DNA of 64,000 bases from Aquanectria penicillioides (lineage: Eukaryota > Ascomycota > Sordariomycetes > Hypocreales > Nectriaceae): positions 5,828,001 through 5,892,000 of the forward strand of contig PYIU01000003.1 in assembly GCA_003415625.1 (NCBI GenBank). The letters run 5' to 3'. This document shows positions 11,198-21,204 of this stretch, piece after piece. Position numbers and translations under genes: made by a program. Position 1 is the first letter of the stretch. Each line of letters opens with the position of its first letter. Below the pieces are notes generated by a model that did no database searches, had not been told where the DNA came from, and saw only the letters and a list, made by a program, of their open reading frames with translations.

Positions 11198-12597
11198 TTA
11201 GAATCTATTCTCCTTAGCACTTTTCACCGTACTTTTCAGAAACTCTGCAATTATGGTGTTGCTCCTAGCATCTCCTGGAGGAACCATCTGGCTTGCCAGC
11301 AGGGCAGCAGCACCCATCTCTCGGTTCACGAACCAGGCCAAATGAGGCATACCACCCCAGGTCAAGGTATTTCGGGGCAGATTAGCAGTATCCTTAAGAG
11401 TGAGCGCACCCCCCAAGCCAAACGCTAGATTCATATTATCATTCTCATCCTTAGGGCCTTCTCCAATCAGATTTTCATACATGAACTAGAAATCACATGA
11501 ATTAGCACATGTCAAAAACAGTTTAGAGCATTCTGTAGCGAGTCAACAAGCGCTTGTAAACACTTGTTAAAAAGAAGAAGAAAAAGCAGATCTGTTGTGA
11601 AATAAGTATAGACTCACCTGCATCCCTGCGAGTCCATTCGCAACACCCTCGTTTGTCGTGAACTGTGGCTTGAACATTGACTCGACAGTTTCCAGCTTTA
11701 GCAGAGCTGGGCTTTTGCTGGCCAAATCAGCAAAAACCTTGATCAAGTCAGGCACAGTGGAAAAAAGTCCAAGGCCACCGCAGTTGTCCTGGGCATCTTC
11801 AGGGTAGGTCCACTGCTCAGTTGCTGGCCCAAAGCTCCCGTCAGCGCCGCGCATGACCATTTCCAGTGTCCTCTCCTTGAGGTCAGGCCTGCTGTTTGGA
11901 TGGAAGGTAGTATCGACCAATGCAAGCGGCTTAAAAATGTTCTCCTCCATATATTGGTTCAATGTCTCATTGTTATTCAGCCTAGAAACTAGCAGACCAG
12001 TCCATTCGATGCCACTGCCGTAGTTCCAACTTGTGCCCGCTTCAAACAGACGTGGGGTGGTGTAGGCCTCGAGCAAGTCCCCGCATTTCCACCTAGGTGG
12101 AAGATCTTGGGTATCTTTACGCCAGCGAACTAGTAGGGGATTTTGACCATCATACGCTAGTCCGCTGGTATGAGTGAGGAGGTGACGCAACGTGACGACA
12201 TTCTTAGCAGACGTATACACTAATGAACCATCCGCACCCGCCGAAATAATGGGCTGCGCGACTAGTTCAGGCAAGTGAGGAGACAGGTCGTCATCAAGCC
12301 CTATGAGACCTCTCTCCACACACTGCAATGCGCAAATGGTAGTGAGAGGCTTCGAGACCGAGTAGCAAGAGAAGAACGCATCGTATGGGACGGGGGCCTC
12401 AGACGACAACGATTTACGGCCCACACTATTGCGATAGGCTGTTTTCCCTAGACGGTATTAGTTTAATCCTTTGTTCAATTCAGATGTTCAAACAAACCCG
12501 AAGCATCAACTGCTGCGGCAACAACGCCAAATAGATCATTGGCTTCCGTAGCCGTACGCTCCTTGAGCAATTCGTCAAATTGTAACATCGAAGACAT
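11198..12597 (-). CDS. Beta-lactamase-fold serine hydrolase / transesterase
   Basis: Three exons, 12597-12498, 12447-11618 and 11485-11198, give 405 residues. The nucleophile motif SxxK is S63-V-S-K66. The second catalytic element is Tyr176 in WNYGSG. A C-terminal TWGGMPH box corresponds to the third active-site motif of the EstB/LovD-like family. No signal peptide is seen, so it should be cytosolic. Members of this family act as esterases, amidases or acyltransferases; the fungal LovD enzyme transfers an acyl chain onto a polyketide. In this block it may acylate or deacylate the pathway intermediate (inference). It is not expected to be an antibiotic-resistance enzyme. The start ATG gives a short N-terminus usual for the family. 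Confidence 0.88.
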
Positions 12598-13441
12598 GGT
12601 GAATGTTTACTAGCTTGGCTAGTCTCCCTTTGTTGACTGGGTATATTTTGATCATCAGGCCAGGGATTCGAAAGAGAAAGACCTATGAAACTCTTAAACA
12701 GTCAACCCTGACGCTTGAAGGCAGCCCCAAAGCCTCCAAGGTTGAGCACTTTCCATTGCACATGTCAATGCCTATGGCCAGATAGATACCGAAATTAGTA
12801 CAATCTGGTGAGTCCGATAGGCTCCTGGTCACCAATATGGATCAATTTGCGGGTCGTGGGTGTTAGTCAAGCCCGGATTCGTCTGGTCGTATCAAGCCGG
12901 TCCGGCGGGAAATGTATGTTCTCGGGATCCAGTCGGTCCGGCGAAATCAGCTAGGACGGCTAAGAATTGGAATTGCCGCCACTCGGGCCCACTGATTCAG
13001 ACCGGATCGGCTTGCCGTTTTGCTGCCGTTTTCCTTGCTGCACAAAGATGATTGAAATCATTTCTGAGGGGGATTTGAGGACCATGTATCCAACATTCAC
13101 AGTGGTGTGTTGAGCACCCAGTTTTGGGCGGGCTTAAGGTATTGCTTAAGTTGGGGTATTAATTAGGTAAATGAATTGTTCATACTGGGAGAAAAGAATC
13201 ATTTTAAAGTTGAAACAAAATATAAACCAAAATAATTTATACAATACTTCTCAAAAAGAAAACCCATGCTGATAATTATTATGAATTCATATTCATGTTT
13301 CAACCAAGTAGCTACAAATCTCGTCTCAAAGCACTCCATGCCTGGTTGCTACCATGTGCGACTCACCACAATGGACATATTTCATGTTGATAGTGTCGAC
13401 CGACTATGTAAAGACAGAAACATTTCCAGTCTAAACTATCC
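12598..13441. promoter_or_regulatory. Promoter region of the serine hydrolase
   Basis: An 844 bp region between the hydrolase start and the 3' end of the Gfo-type oxidoreductase. It has clustered CGG/CCG elements at about 12895-13030 (TCCGGCGGG, TCCGGCGAAA, ACCGGATCGG) and a GATACGA match on the minus strand at 12887-12893. No gene is seen. Confidence 0.4.
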
Positions 13442-14593
13442 CTATTCATCTTGAGGAAACCTGGCACCACCTTGTTTCCTAATTTCGTCCATGATTTTCA
13501 TGACCACCATTGTCTGCGACCACGGCATCGTGCTACTTATAATCCTTCCAGCCGCAATATCCAATGCGGCTTCGTCTGCTTGCCAGTAAAAGCCCATGCC
13601 ACCAGGACTCTCGCAATGATATGTTTTAGCACTAGCTTCTTCGTCTTTCCCATGCGTAACACCATGACCTGCGTCTCCGCGAATATTGACGGTAAACTCT
13701 GTCGGCAAAGGAGGGGCCATCCCGGTTATGGTTATGTGGCCCTTAGTACCGTCGATCCTGCAGAACTCTCCCTTTTCCCGAGTAGAGAGGGAGGTGGAGG
13801 ATAGAACGGCCTGAGGCCCGCTGCTGCTGAATTGTAAGATAACAGCAGTGGCCACTTCAACGGACTGATTATCTCCGACCTGGTGCAAACTCTGCGAAGC
13901 TATCACTTGCGGAAGAACAGATCCTTCAAAACCATCACCTCTATCATCTCCTTCTGAGAATGGGGCATTTGCTGCAAGAAGTGCCCAGTTAACCAAGTAG
14001 ATACCCATGTCCAACAAAGAGCCTGCACCCAGTTTTGGATCCTTGTATCTACTGGTAAATGGTAGAGAGTCGATATCAACGTAGAAACCAAAGTCTGAGA
14101 CGATTCTCACTACGTCACCGATCGCTTTGTCTTGATGAAGAACTTTGACCAATTTCTTCGTAATCGGCAATGCTCGTGTCCACAGACCTTCACCGATCCA
14201 CACACCTGCGCTGCGAGCAGCGGTAAATAAGGTCCTTGCCTCGGCTGCGTTCATCGTGAACGGCTTCTCGCAGAGAACATGTTTGCCTGCCTGAATGGCA
14301 GAAAGGCACTCTGCCAAGTGCAAGCTATGGGGAACAGCAATGTGGACAATGTCCACATCTGGATCCGCGTACACTTCCGCATGAGATTTGTAAAGCCTGC
14401 TGGTGGAGGACAAGCCAACCTTTTGTGCGAATGCCTCCCCTTGACTGGAGCCAACGGCTTGAATTATGTGATTGGCTTGGGCGGAGTCTCGTGGGAGAAG
14501 GAGGTCCCTTGCGAACCAAGTTGCAGCGGTTCCGGACCCAATGATGCCCCAACGAAGCACCGGAATGGTTGATAAAGGCTTGGGGATAGACAT
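13442..14593 (-). CDS. Gfo/Idh/MocA-family NAD(P)-dependent oxidoreductase
   Basis: A single exon of 383 residues. The Rossmann motif is GSGTAA (residues 19-24) after the beta-strand RWGII. The family signature EKP is at 109-111 (CEKPF), and the C-terminal alpha/beta substrate domain includes GAGSLLDMGIYLVNWA, which matches the GG(G)xLxDxGxY element. Family members oxidise or reduce hydroxyl/keto groups of sugars, inositols or trans-dihydrodiols, and this one looks most like the dimeric dihydrodiol dehydrogenase group. That function would fit an aromatic substrate hydroxylated by the neighbouring enzymes (inference). It has the same orientation as the permease, FAD enzyme and hydrolase. Confidence 0.88.
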   Translation of the reverse strand: MSIPKPLSTIPVLRWGIIGSGTAATWFARDLLLPRDSAQANHIIQAVGSSQGEAFAQKVGLSSTSRLYKSHAEVYADPDVDIVHIAVPHSLHLAECLSAIQAGKHVLCEKPFTMNAAEARTLFTAARSAGVWIGEGLWTRALPITKKLVKVLHQDKAIGDVVRIVSDFGFYVDIDSLPFTSRYKDPKLGAGSLLDMGIYLVNWALLAANAPFSEGDDRGDGFEGSVLPQVIASQSLHQVGDNQSVEVATAVILQFSSSGPQAVLSSTSLSTREKGEFCRIDGTKGHITITGMAPPLPTEFTVNIRGDAGHGVTHGKDEEASAKTYHCESPGGMGFYWQADEAALDIAAGRIISSTMPWSQTMVVMKIMDEIRKQGGARFPQDE

Positions 14594-14972
14594 TTTGTTG
14601 CGGCACTCGATGATATTGGTGTAATGGAAGCGTTTCGGTCATGGGTTTCTCATGATATAATACCCCAGGCGGTTGATTAGCTGCCCGGAACGGAATATCC
14701 GGAGACTAGGAGCCAGAAAGTGGAAAGATAAGTTCTCCGCTAGCTTATCAATTGCTACTCCATATCTTTTGGGACGTAATCTACATGGGATTTGGTTTGA
14801 AATTACTGATACGAATTTGGTCCACATTCAAGTCTAAGGTTGTGTACGGTATGGACTGATCCTGCTGAAGCTACACTGACATACCAGTCTCACTACCACA
14901 GCCACCTGCCCAGTTCCAAGTTCCCTTCTGAATCATACCCTGAGAACGGAATTCCCTCAAAAATCTCGGCAA
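14594..14972. promoter_or_regulatory. Promoter region of the Gfo-type oxidoreductase
   Basis: A 379 bp spacer. It holds TATCCGGAGAC near 14695 and GATACGA at 14808-14814. No gene is seen. Confidence 0.4.
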
Positions 14973-16894
14973 TCACTTCTCAGATATTTCAACATCATGA
15001 TGAATGGGATAATTTCCGTTCTCTGGATGTGCTGGATCGGAAACTCCCGTAATCTCCTTGATAGGGCCGAAGAATTTGCCCCTGGCATAGGTCAGGTACA
15101 CAACTGCAGACAAAATCACAACCGCTCCTAGAATTACCACAGAATAATTCCTAGGTGCCAAATTAGTTAAACAGAATTGCGTCTTGATCACCACTGGTTG
15201 CCCTTACATGTTTTGTGCTGTTACGGGACGGTAAATAGGAAAAGTGAAGAAGATGCATGACAGGATGCACCAACAGAGCGCGGCGACATTTACCAGATAG
15301 CCTAAAAGTCGCGGCATCTTCCAAGGACCATATTCAACTGCTCCCCGTTTCGCCAAGTGCAAGGCAATGGGGATGGCATACGAGGACATTTGCAGCGCTA
15401 GCAAGCCAGAAATGACACCATAGAATGCTGTAGCATTGCCAATATAAATGCAACCAAAGGCAGACTCAATGATTGAAATCATAATCAGTGGCCATACTGG
15501 AACGTCCCATTTTGGGTGCACTTTACGAAATGGGGCAGGGAAGGCATTGTCCCGAGCCATGGACCAGATAGTGCGAGCGCAAGCACCATTGAGATCCAGA
15601 CCACTGAAGAAGGCAACAATCGTAAGTAGAGCGTTGAGGAAAACACTTGCTCCCAGGTTCTTGGTGGAGTTCAGCAGAATCTGAAAGATGGGCATGATAG
15701 ATCCAAATTCTGACGAGACAAGATCGATGATGCTGCCCATTGAGAAGAGGAGCGCAATAATCCATGGGAAGGTAGCGAGGCTATTCCCAAGGGCACTGTA
15801 AATCACTACAACTTCATGTTAGCATTTTTATGTATAACTGAATCTTTTCAATGCTTACTCACTTGCTCGGGGTATATCTCTCGTGGCATGATTCATCTCC
15901 TCACTAAAGTGAGCCGGTGCTTCAACACCTACAAATCCGATGGCAAGGCCCAAAACGCCGATAAAGAATGAGACGCCATCGCTGGACCACCCTGAGGAGT
16001 TTTCAAAGTTGGTGAAAACATATTTTGCTGAGTTGAAGTTTGGCGAAGTGCACACAAGAATTGTTATGAACATAGCGAGAAATACCACCGCCTGGTGGAA
16101 CATGGCTAGCTATTGTGTGAGCGCACTTGGACAACGAGGAGATCTGTTTGAGACGCACCGTAGATGTTGATACCATGATAGTATTTAACAAAGAAAATGT
16201 TGACAAGCGTGTTGAGCACGATGAATGCGATGAAGACCTGACAAATCTGTGTCAGTACGTGTACCGGTCGGCGCGTATCCAAGTCATACCATGGTCACAT
16301 GCCATTGCTCCGGGACGTAGTCAGCATTACATGCCATGACCATTACTTGGACCTGAATGGCGACAGCAAAGGTTGTCCCAACCACCCCAAAGATCATCGA
16401 GCTAAATGCAAGCCAACCAGCAGTCCATGACAGGACCGGCCGCCAAGCATCAGTCGCTAGTTCGCCTACCCAATGGTATTGCCCACCGGAAGATGGCCAT
16501 GCACTGGGCACTTTGGGTCAGACACGTAAAGATGCAACGAAATGACAAAGGTTCCTACCTCGCCAACTCTGCCAAAGACGCCGACACGAGCAGAGTTCCC
16601 AATGAGGTCAGAACGAACCCCCAGATCAAAGTCACGGCTCCACCAGATACCAAAGTTGGGAGCATGGCGGAAGTGACTCCAGACCACTGCGTGATAGTTG
16701 AGAGATTAGCGCATTTTTCTTAATGGATTTGGGGGATGGTTTGTTACTGTTGATGAGACACAAATGCCAATTCCAACAATCGACCAAATATTGTATCTTC
16801 TGTCAAAGGCTTGCGTCTTGCCAATTGCCTGTAAGCCTGCTGCGTCGTCGGAAAATTGCACAATGTGCTCGTGGATTTTCTGTGGCCCGGTCAT
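14973..16894 (-). CDS. APC-superfamily amino-acid/choline permease
   Basis: Seven exons join in frame to 528 residues: 16894-16748, 16686-16559, 16503-16290, 16237-16159, 16105-15863, 15805-15208 and 15150-14973. All introns are GT-AG. The protein is strongly hydrophobic with about 12 membrane segments. Motifs typical of fungal GABA/choline-type permeases are present: SIVGIGICVSSTWSGV at the first helix, SLAELASAWPSSGGQYHWV, GVEAPAHFSEEMNHATRDIP, and SGLDLNGACARTIWSMARDNAFP. The ATG at 16894 puts a short polar tail before helix 1. It probably acts at the plasma membrane as an importer of an amino acid, amine or choline-like compound. Its place inside the oxidative block suggests the pathway handles a nitrogen-containing compound (inference). 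Confidence 0.9.
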
Positions 16895-17458
16895 GATTCT
16901 ACAATTCGTTGGCGAGTCAACTGAAGTTACGACTGTGCGTTGATGATGATGAACTGAATGATAATGCTTACAAGAAGAGTCTTGTCCAGTATTTGTATCG
17001 TCGCTCACATACAACCAACAACTTGCTTTTGTAAGTCTTATCAACAACCTCTCTCCCTGTCCATCAGATCCGGAGTTCGACGACATGCTTGGTTATCTGG
17101 GGTCTTGATCCATGAAAACGTCTTGTCCCGATTAGTGCTGTGTTTATCCCCTGAACCGGCCGTATCTTGGCCCCGAACTTATCCACGATATAGAGAACGG
17201 CATGATTCGCTGAAACGCGAGGGTGGATTAATTTCCCCGCATGCCAAGATAAGCTGATGACCTCCTCCTACAGCGGGACGACAATCTGCCCCGGCAATCA
17301 CAGTGAGGTATGGAGTATCGATATTCTAGTTCGAACATCCTATTGGTAGAATTCGTGGGGCAATCTTTTAGAACTAGTGAATGGGATAATTGAGCCGACA
17401 GTAAGACAATAATCATTTCAATCAGTCATATTTGAGCAAACAGTGGGCGAGCCTGGCC
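16895..17458. promoter_or_regulatory. Promoter region of the permease
   Basis: A 564 bp region between the permease start and the FAD enzyme stop. It contains ACCGGCCGTATC; the reverse complement of CCGTATC at 17160-17166 is GATACGG, the core of the motif shared by the divergent promoters. No gene is seen. Confidence 0.4.
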
Positions 17459-18900
17459 CTAGATGAAGTCTTCAGTCTGGCCCGACGGAAGAGAAAGCTC
17501 CTCCAGAGTCCCCTGCTTCCCAGTTTTAATATCTTGCGCGATCCTGTCAAAATGAGTCTCCGCCTGAACCTTAGCATCAAAGTCCAAGACCCAAGGAAAT
17601 CGACGATTAGCAAGCACCTTGGGGTCAAGCTCGAGAGCAGTCCAATCAATTTCGTGCCAATCATCCCTGTTCTTCGCACCGCTGGCATGGATCGCGTTGG
17701 CGCGATTATATCGGATTCGCTCGGCGACTTGTAGTGCCAGGGGAACGTCTCCGGCCGCCTTTTCGAGGCAAATGGCTACAGTCAGGGCATCTTCCAAGGC
17801 CTGCGCGCCACCCTGAGCTGAGCTAGGGAGGTGACAATGACAAGCATCGCCGATGAGAATAGTACGACCTCCCTGGCTTCTCCACTTCTTCACCGGATCC
17901 CGATAAACCCACTTGTAGTCGATGAGCTTTCCAGGAGGCGTCGCCTTTAGTAGTGCCCTACACACCGGATCATGCTCGGTAAGAAAAGGCCGGACTTCTT
18001 CTTTTGTTGCTGGGAGAGACCAAGACTCGACGATGTCGGCAGCGTCCTGTGAATCGTATTAGCCGTGTTCAAGTGCGTGGGGGCTTGTATCACGCGCCTT
18101 GTGCATCAACACCCATGCGATATTCTTGCCAGAGTTCCACGCATATCCAAGCATAGTTGTGTTGTTTGAAATCCAAACGCGAATCGTCTCCTTCTCTGGA
18201 TTGCAGTAATCCTTCAGGAGGGGGCTTGCCTGCATTTCGTTCGTCACTTCAAAAAAGGCTCGGTAGATGGCCCAGCCGCTGCTAGATTTAGCATCGTTGA
18301 TACCGAGCACTTTCTCCCTAGCGAGCGAGCGACCTCCGTCAGCGGCAATGACAACATCCGCCCAGAGTTTTGTTTGGTCATCTAGAACAACACCAGCTTT
18401 ATCCTCCGTCTCTACGTAGTCAATGACGCTTTTCCCAAACAGCATCTTCACTCCAGCCTTCTCGGCGAACTCGGCGACAACGCTGTGCATGGAACCACGG
18501 TGGCCTGCAAACTGGAGACCGTGATCCTCAGAGCGATGGTACCAGGGGTCATGATACAATGATTTCCCGTCATACTTGCAGATCTCAATGCCGCTCACAT
18601 TAACAATTCCAGTGGTGTTTAGCTTTTTAGCGACTTCGCCGTCTCCCCATTTAGCAATGATTCGGCCGCCATTGGCAAAAAAGTCAATGATGTCTAGCGG
18701 AGCGTTAGGTGAGAACTAATTTTGGGAGTGAATGTATAGTTTTTCTAACCTCCATACGAGTTTGAGTCGGAATAGCGCTCAACCAAGGTAACATCCATTC
18801 CCCGGTCAATGCATTCGATAGCGGCAGCAAGTCCCCCAAAGCCCGCACCAACAACGAGAACTTTGAGGGGACTAGTCGAGTTTTCTTTATTAGGGGCCAT
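17459..18900 (-). CDS. Class A FAD-dependent monooxygenase, salicylate-hydroxylase-like
   Basis: Exons are 18900-18750, 18693-18098 and 18046-17459, giving 444 residues. The FAD-binding GxGxxG is G18-A-G-F-G-G, the DG motif is VVIAADGGRS, and the second FAD motif is GGRTILIGDACH (G315-D316), so all three class A flavoprotein signatures are present. It should hydroxylate an aromatic or enol substrate using NAD(P)H and oxygen. Intron 1 is GT-AG. The unspliced frame between exons 2 and 3 meets TAA at about 18060. A 51 nt intron with a GC donor (AAG|GCGCGT) and a CACAG acceptor joins VLMHK to DAADIVESW in frame. The alternative is a GT donor 15 nt further upstream, which deletes five more residues. 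It is divergent from the SDR gene. Confidence 0.87.
18047..18097 (-). other. Putative GC-AG intron in the FAD monooxygenase
   Basis: The 51 nt segment runs from GCGCGTGATA to GATTCACAG on the minus strand and has the branch-like element GCTAATA about 10 nt before the acceptor. It contains the only in-frame stop of the gene. The nearby GT at GTGATA gives the wrong phase. GTGTTG, 66 nt before the acceptor, would keep the frame but remove VLMHK. Confidence 0.5.
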
Positions 18901-20186
18901 TTTTTAAGCTTGTGAGTTGGACCGATGAAGTTGTGCTGTAATCAATATGCAATGTACATAAGCTTGCTTTCAGTCTGGGACGTGATGCTCTTAATTAAGC
19001 GCGTCCTGTGTCCAAGTTTAGACAGTGGATCAATCACTGTTGGTTCGGAACCTACTGTTTCTAAAACCCGAGATGTCCAAGCTTAGATTCGGTGCACTCT
19101 GCTATCACGCTGACCGAACATGACCGGAATTCCTGGATCCGGGATATAGTGCTCGGATTTGCTCAATCATTCCACAAACAAGCAACTCTCTCAACTACAT
19201 CACACCACCATGTGAGGATTCTTGTCTCAATGCAAAGACAATAGGTACTACATCAAAAGTGTTTGTCCTTTCTCATCCACCATCGTCGTAGTAAGCATGT
19301 AATAGAAATCAATAAACTTATCCAAGTGCACCGTTTGGCGCATTTTCAATGCCTAAAACGATACCAAATAAATTCGCCATAAGAGTACTTCAAATAGCGC
19401 ATAGTATGTGCAAAAATGTATTTCGTGTCACTGATAGATACAATATCATTTTAACTTAGTTACCACCCTCTAAATGATGCTCGTAGCACCTAAGGATTAT
19501 GACATTATTCTGCTCGAGCTCCTCTACCATGGTACATCCTCTCCTCGACGAATGAGATTCGACCTATCTTGAGTGTATTCCTAGGCTACTGCCTCACCCT
19601 ATCTCCATTATTCACAATTCAGATGTCATGCAGGGCACCTCCAACCGTTCCGATGCATCAACACCACTCACCATGAGCAGTGGGGGTACAGCCCGGATTG
19701 GGAAGCTTTATCCCCCTGACAAGGAGTGATTTCCGCCGCTATCTTATCTCAATTTGTTGCCGACCACGCCCTCCCCATCCGGAACCACAGAATCCGGCGA
19801 TACGGATAAGCCATGAGATATCAATCGACAATCGCTAATTTTTTTCCTCCGTCAACTTCTTTACCCAGGTTAATCAATATCCCGCCGAATGCCGTAACTA
19901 CCGAACCCGCGGGGTTTGGCGAGATACTTGCAGCCGGTTCTCATGTCGGACGCCGAATTGTCGATTGCCGTCCGGTTATCACGACAAGGAGCCACGGTGG
20001 CCAACATGGCTGGGTAGCTCAGGGTAATTTCGATTTAGATGGTCCAGCCCAATCACTTGTTGATTCCTCAGCGGTTCTTGGGAGAGATTTAAAGAATGAA
20101 TGCATGATACGTGATACAACCTTTGATTCTTCACTTGCAAAAAGAAACAAAAAAACTCTTTGAAATCTTGGACTATACAAAACATC
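18901..20186. promoter_or_regulatory. Divergent promoter of FAD monooxygenase and SDR, with candidate operator
   Basis: A 1.29 kb region. At 19793-19807 it has TCCGGCGATACGGAT, the plus-strand partner of the motif between the two P450s. Further CGG-type elements lie at 19780-19785, 19933-19980 and 19138-19145. An open frame at 19813-20163 has no motifs and overlaps this regulatory DNA, so I do not call it a gene. Confidence 0.5.
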
Positions 20187-21008
20187 ATGGGCTCAGTCAT
20201 TCCGACAAGTGCTGTCAGCGGTGATGATGCCCAAGCCCTCACATTGTTGAACAAGGTCGCTGTTATCACTGGCTCATCGGCTGGAATCGGAGCTGCAGCT
20301 GCAGTCGAATTAGGCCGCCGGGGGGCTAAAGTTGTTCTCAATTACCCGTATGCCTCATTGAAAGAGGAAGCCGACAAGATTGGTGAATCCATCTCGTCCG
20401 AATGGATAGCTGTCGAGGCTGATCTCTCTACTCTCGACGGCCCTGCAAAACTGATTGCCACCGCTGTCACGCAGTTTGGGACTATCGATATTCTGGTAAA
20501 CAATGTCGCGCGAGTTCTCATGGGCCCCTTGGCCCAGGCAACTTTGGAGCAGTGGCAGATCTCCATGGATACCAATGCCCGCGGCATGTTCCTGACCACC
20601 CAGGCGGCCCTTCCACATCTTACTTCAAGAGAAGTTGGCGGTGGTGCACGCATCATCAATATCATCTCCGCAGCCGCGCGTGACCCTGAAGCCAACCAGA
20701 CTGTCTACGGGGCAAGTAAAGCTGCAACTGACGCAATGACGAAGTGCTGGGCCGCCGAACTGCCCCCGCAATACGGTTGCACGGTCAATTCTGTGTCCCC
20801 AGGACCAATCTTAACGGAAGGATCAAAGATTACAATGAAGGGCATTGAGGATATCATACATCCAATCTTTGACGCTAGAACCCCTTTGCCTGGCTGTTAT
20901 GGCTACCCTGAGGACGTATCCTGGGCGATTGCATTTTTGGCCGAGGGCCGATCGGGATGGATAAATGGAGCGTCCATCAATGTATCTGGCGGCATGTTCA
21001 GGACTTAG
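20187..21008 (+). CDS. Short-chain dehydrogenase/reductase
   Basis: A single exon of 273 residues. An in-frame ATG nine codons upstream (20160) is possible, but MGSVIP at 20187 fits the family N-terminus better. The cofactor motif TGSSAGIG is at residues 28-35 and NNVA at 105-108. The catalytic set is Ser161, Tyr174 and Lys178 (YGASK). The C-terminal PGPILT element follows. It is a classical NAD(P)-dependent ketoreductase/alcohol dehydrogenase resembling FabG-like and naphthol-reductase-like fungal SDRs. In context it would interconvert a hydroxyl made by the P450s or the FAD enzyme (inference). It converges on the regulator gene, 196 bp away. Confidence 0.9.
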   Translation: MGSVIPTSAVSGDDAQALTLLNKVAVITGSSAGIGAAAAVELGRRGAKVVLNYPYASLKEEADKIGESISSEWIAVEADLSTLDGPAKLIATAVTQFGTIDILVNNVARVLMGPLAQATLEQWQISMDTNARGMFLTTQAALPHLTSREVGGGARIINIISAAARDPEANQTVYGASKAATDAMTKCWAAELPPQYGCTVNSVSPGPILTEGSKITMKGIEDIIHPIFDARTPLPGCYGYPEDVSWAIAFLAEGRSGWINGASINVSGGMFRT

Positions 21009-21204
21009 AAGATACACTGCACAATATAGATAGGTGTCGCATTAAATCATATCATCTCTCCATCCATGAGGCGTCTGTGTCAAACTAATCCGATTCTCTA
21101 TCACGTTCCCAGTCACATATTGCTATGTGATACCTCAAAGTAGCGCACTTCAAAAGGTATTGCAGTCCATTATATATTGAGTATGAGCCATTACACCAGC
21201 AAAT

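Noticed and set aside
11198..12597. Antibiotic-resistance beta-lactamase
   Set aside because: The SxxK/Tyr/WGG set and eukaryotic context fit the fungal EstB/LovD-like esterase-transferase group rather than a secreted resistance enzyme.
18047..18097. FAD monooxygenase as a simple pseudogene because of the TAA at about 18060
   Set aside because: The flanking frames are intact and in phase, all FAD motifs are present and a splice solution exists, so a pseudogene call would be premature.
19813..20163. 116-codon plus-strand frame upstream of the SDR
   Set aside because: It has no motif, lies in the divergent promoter and ends just before the SDR start. It is most likely leader sequence.
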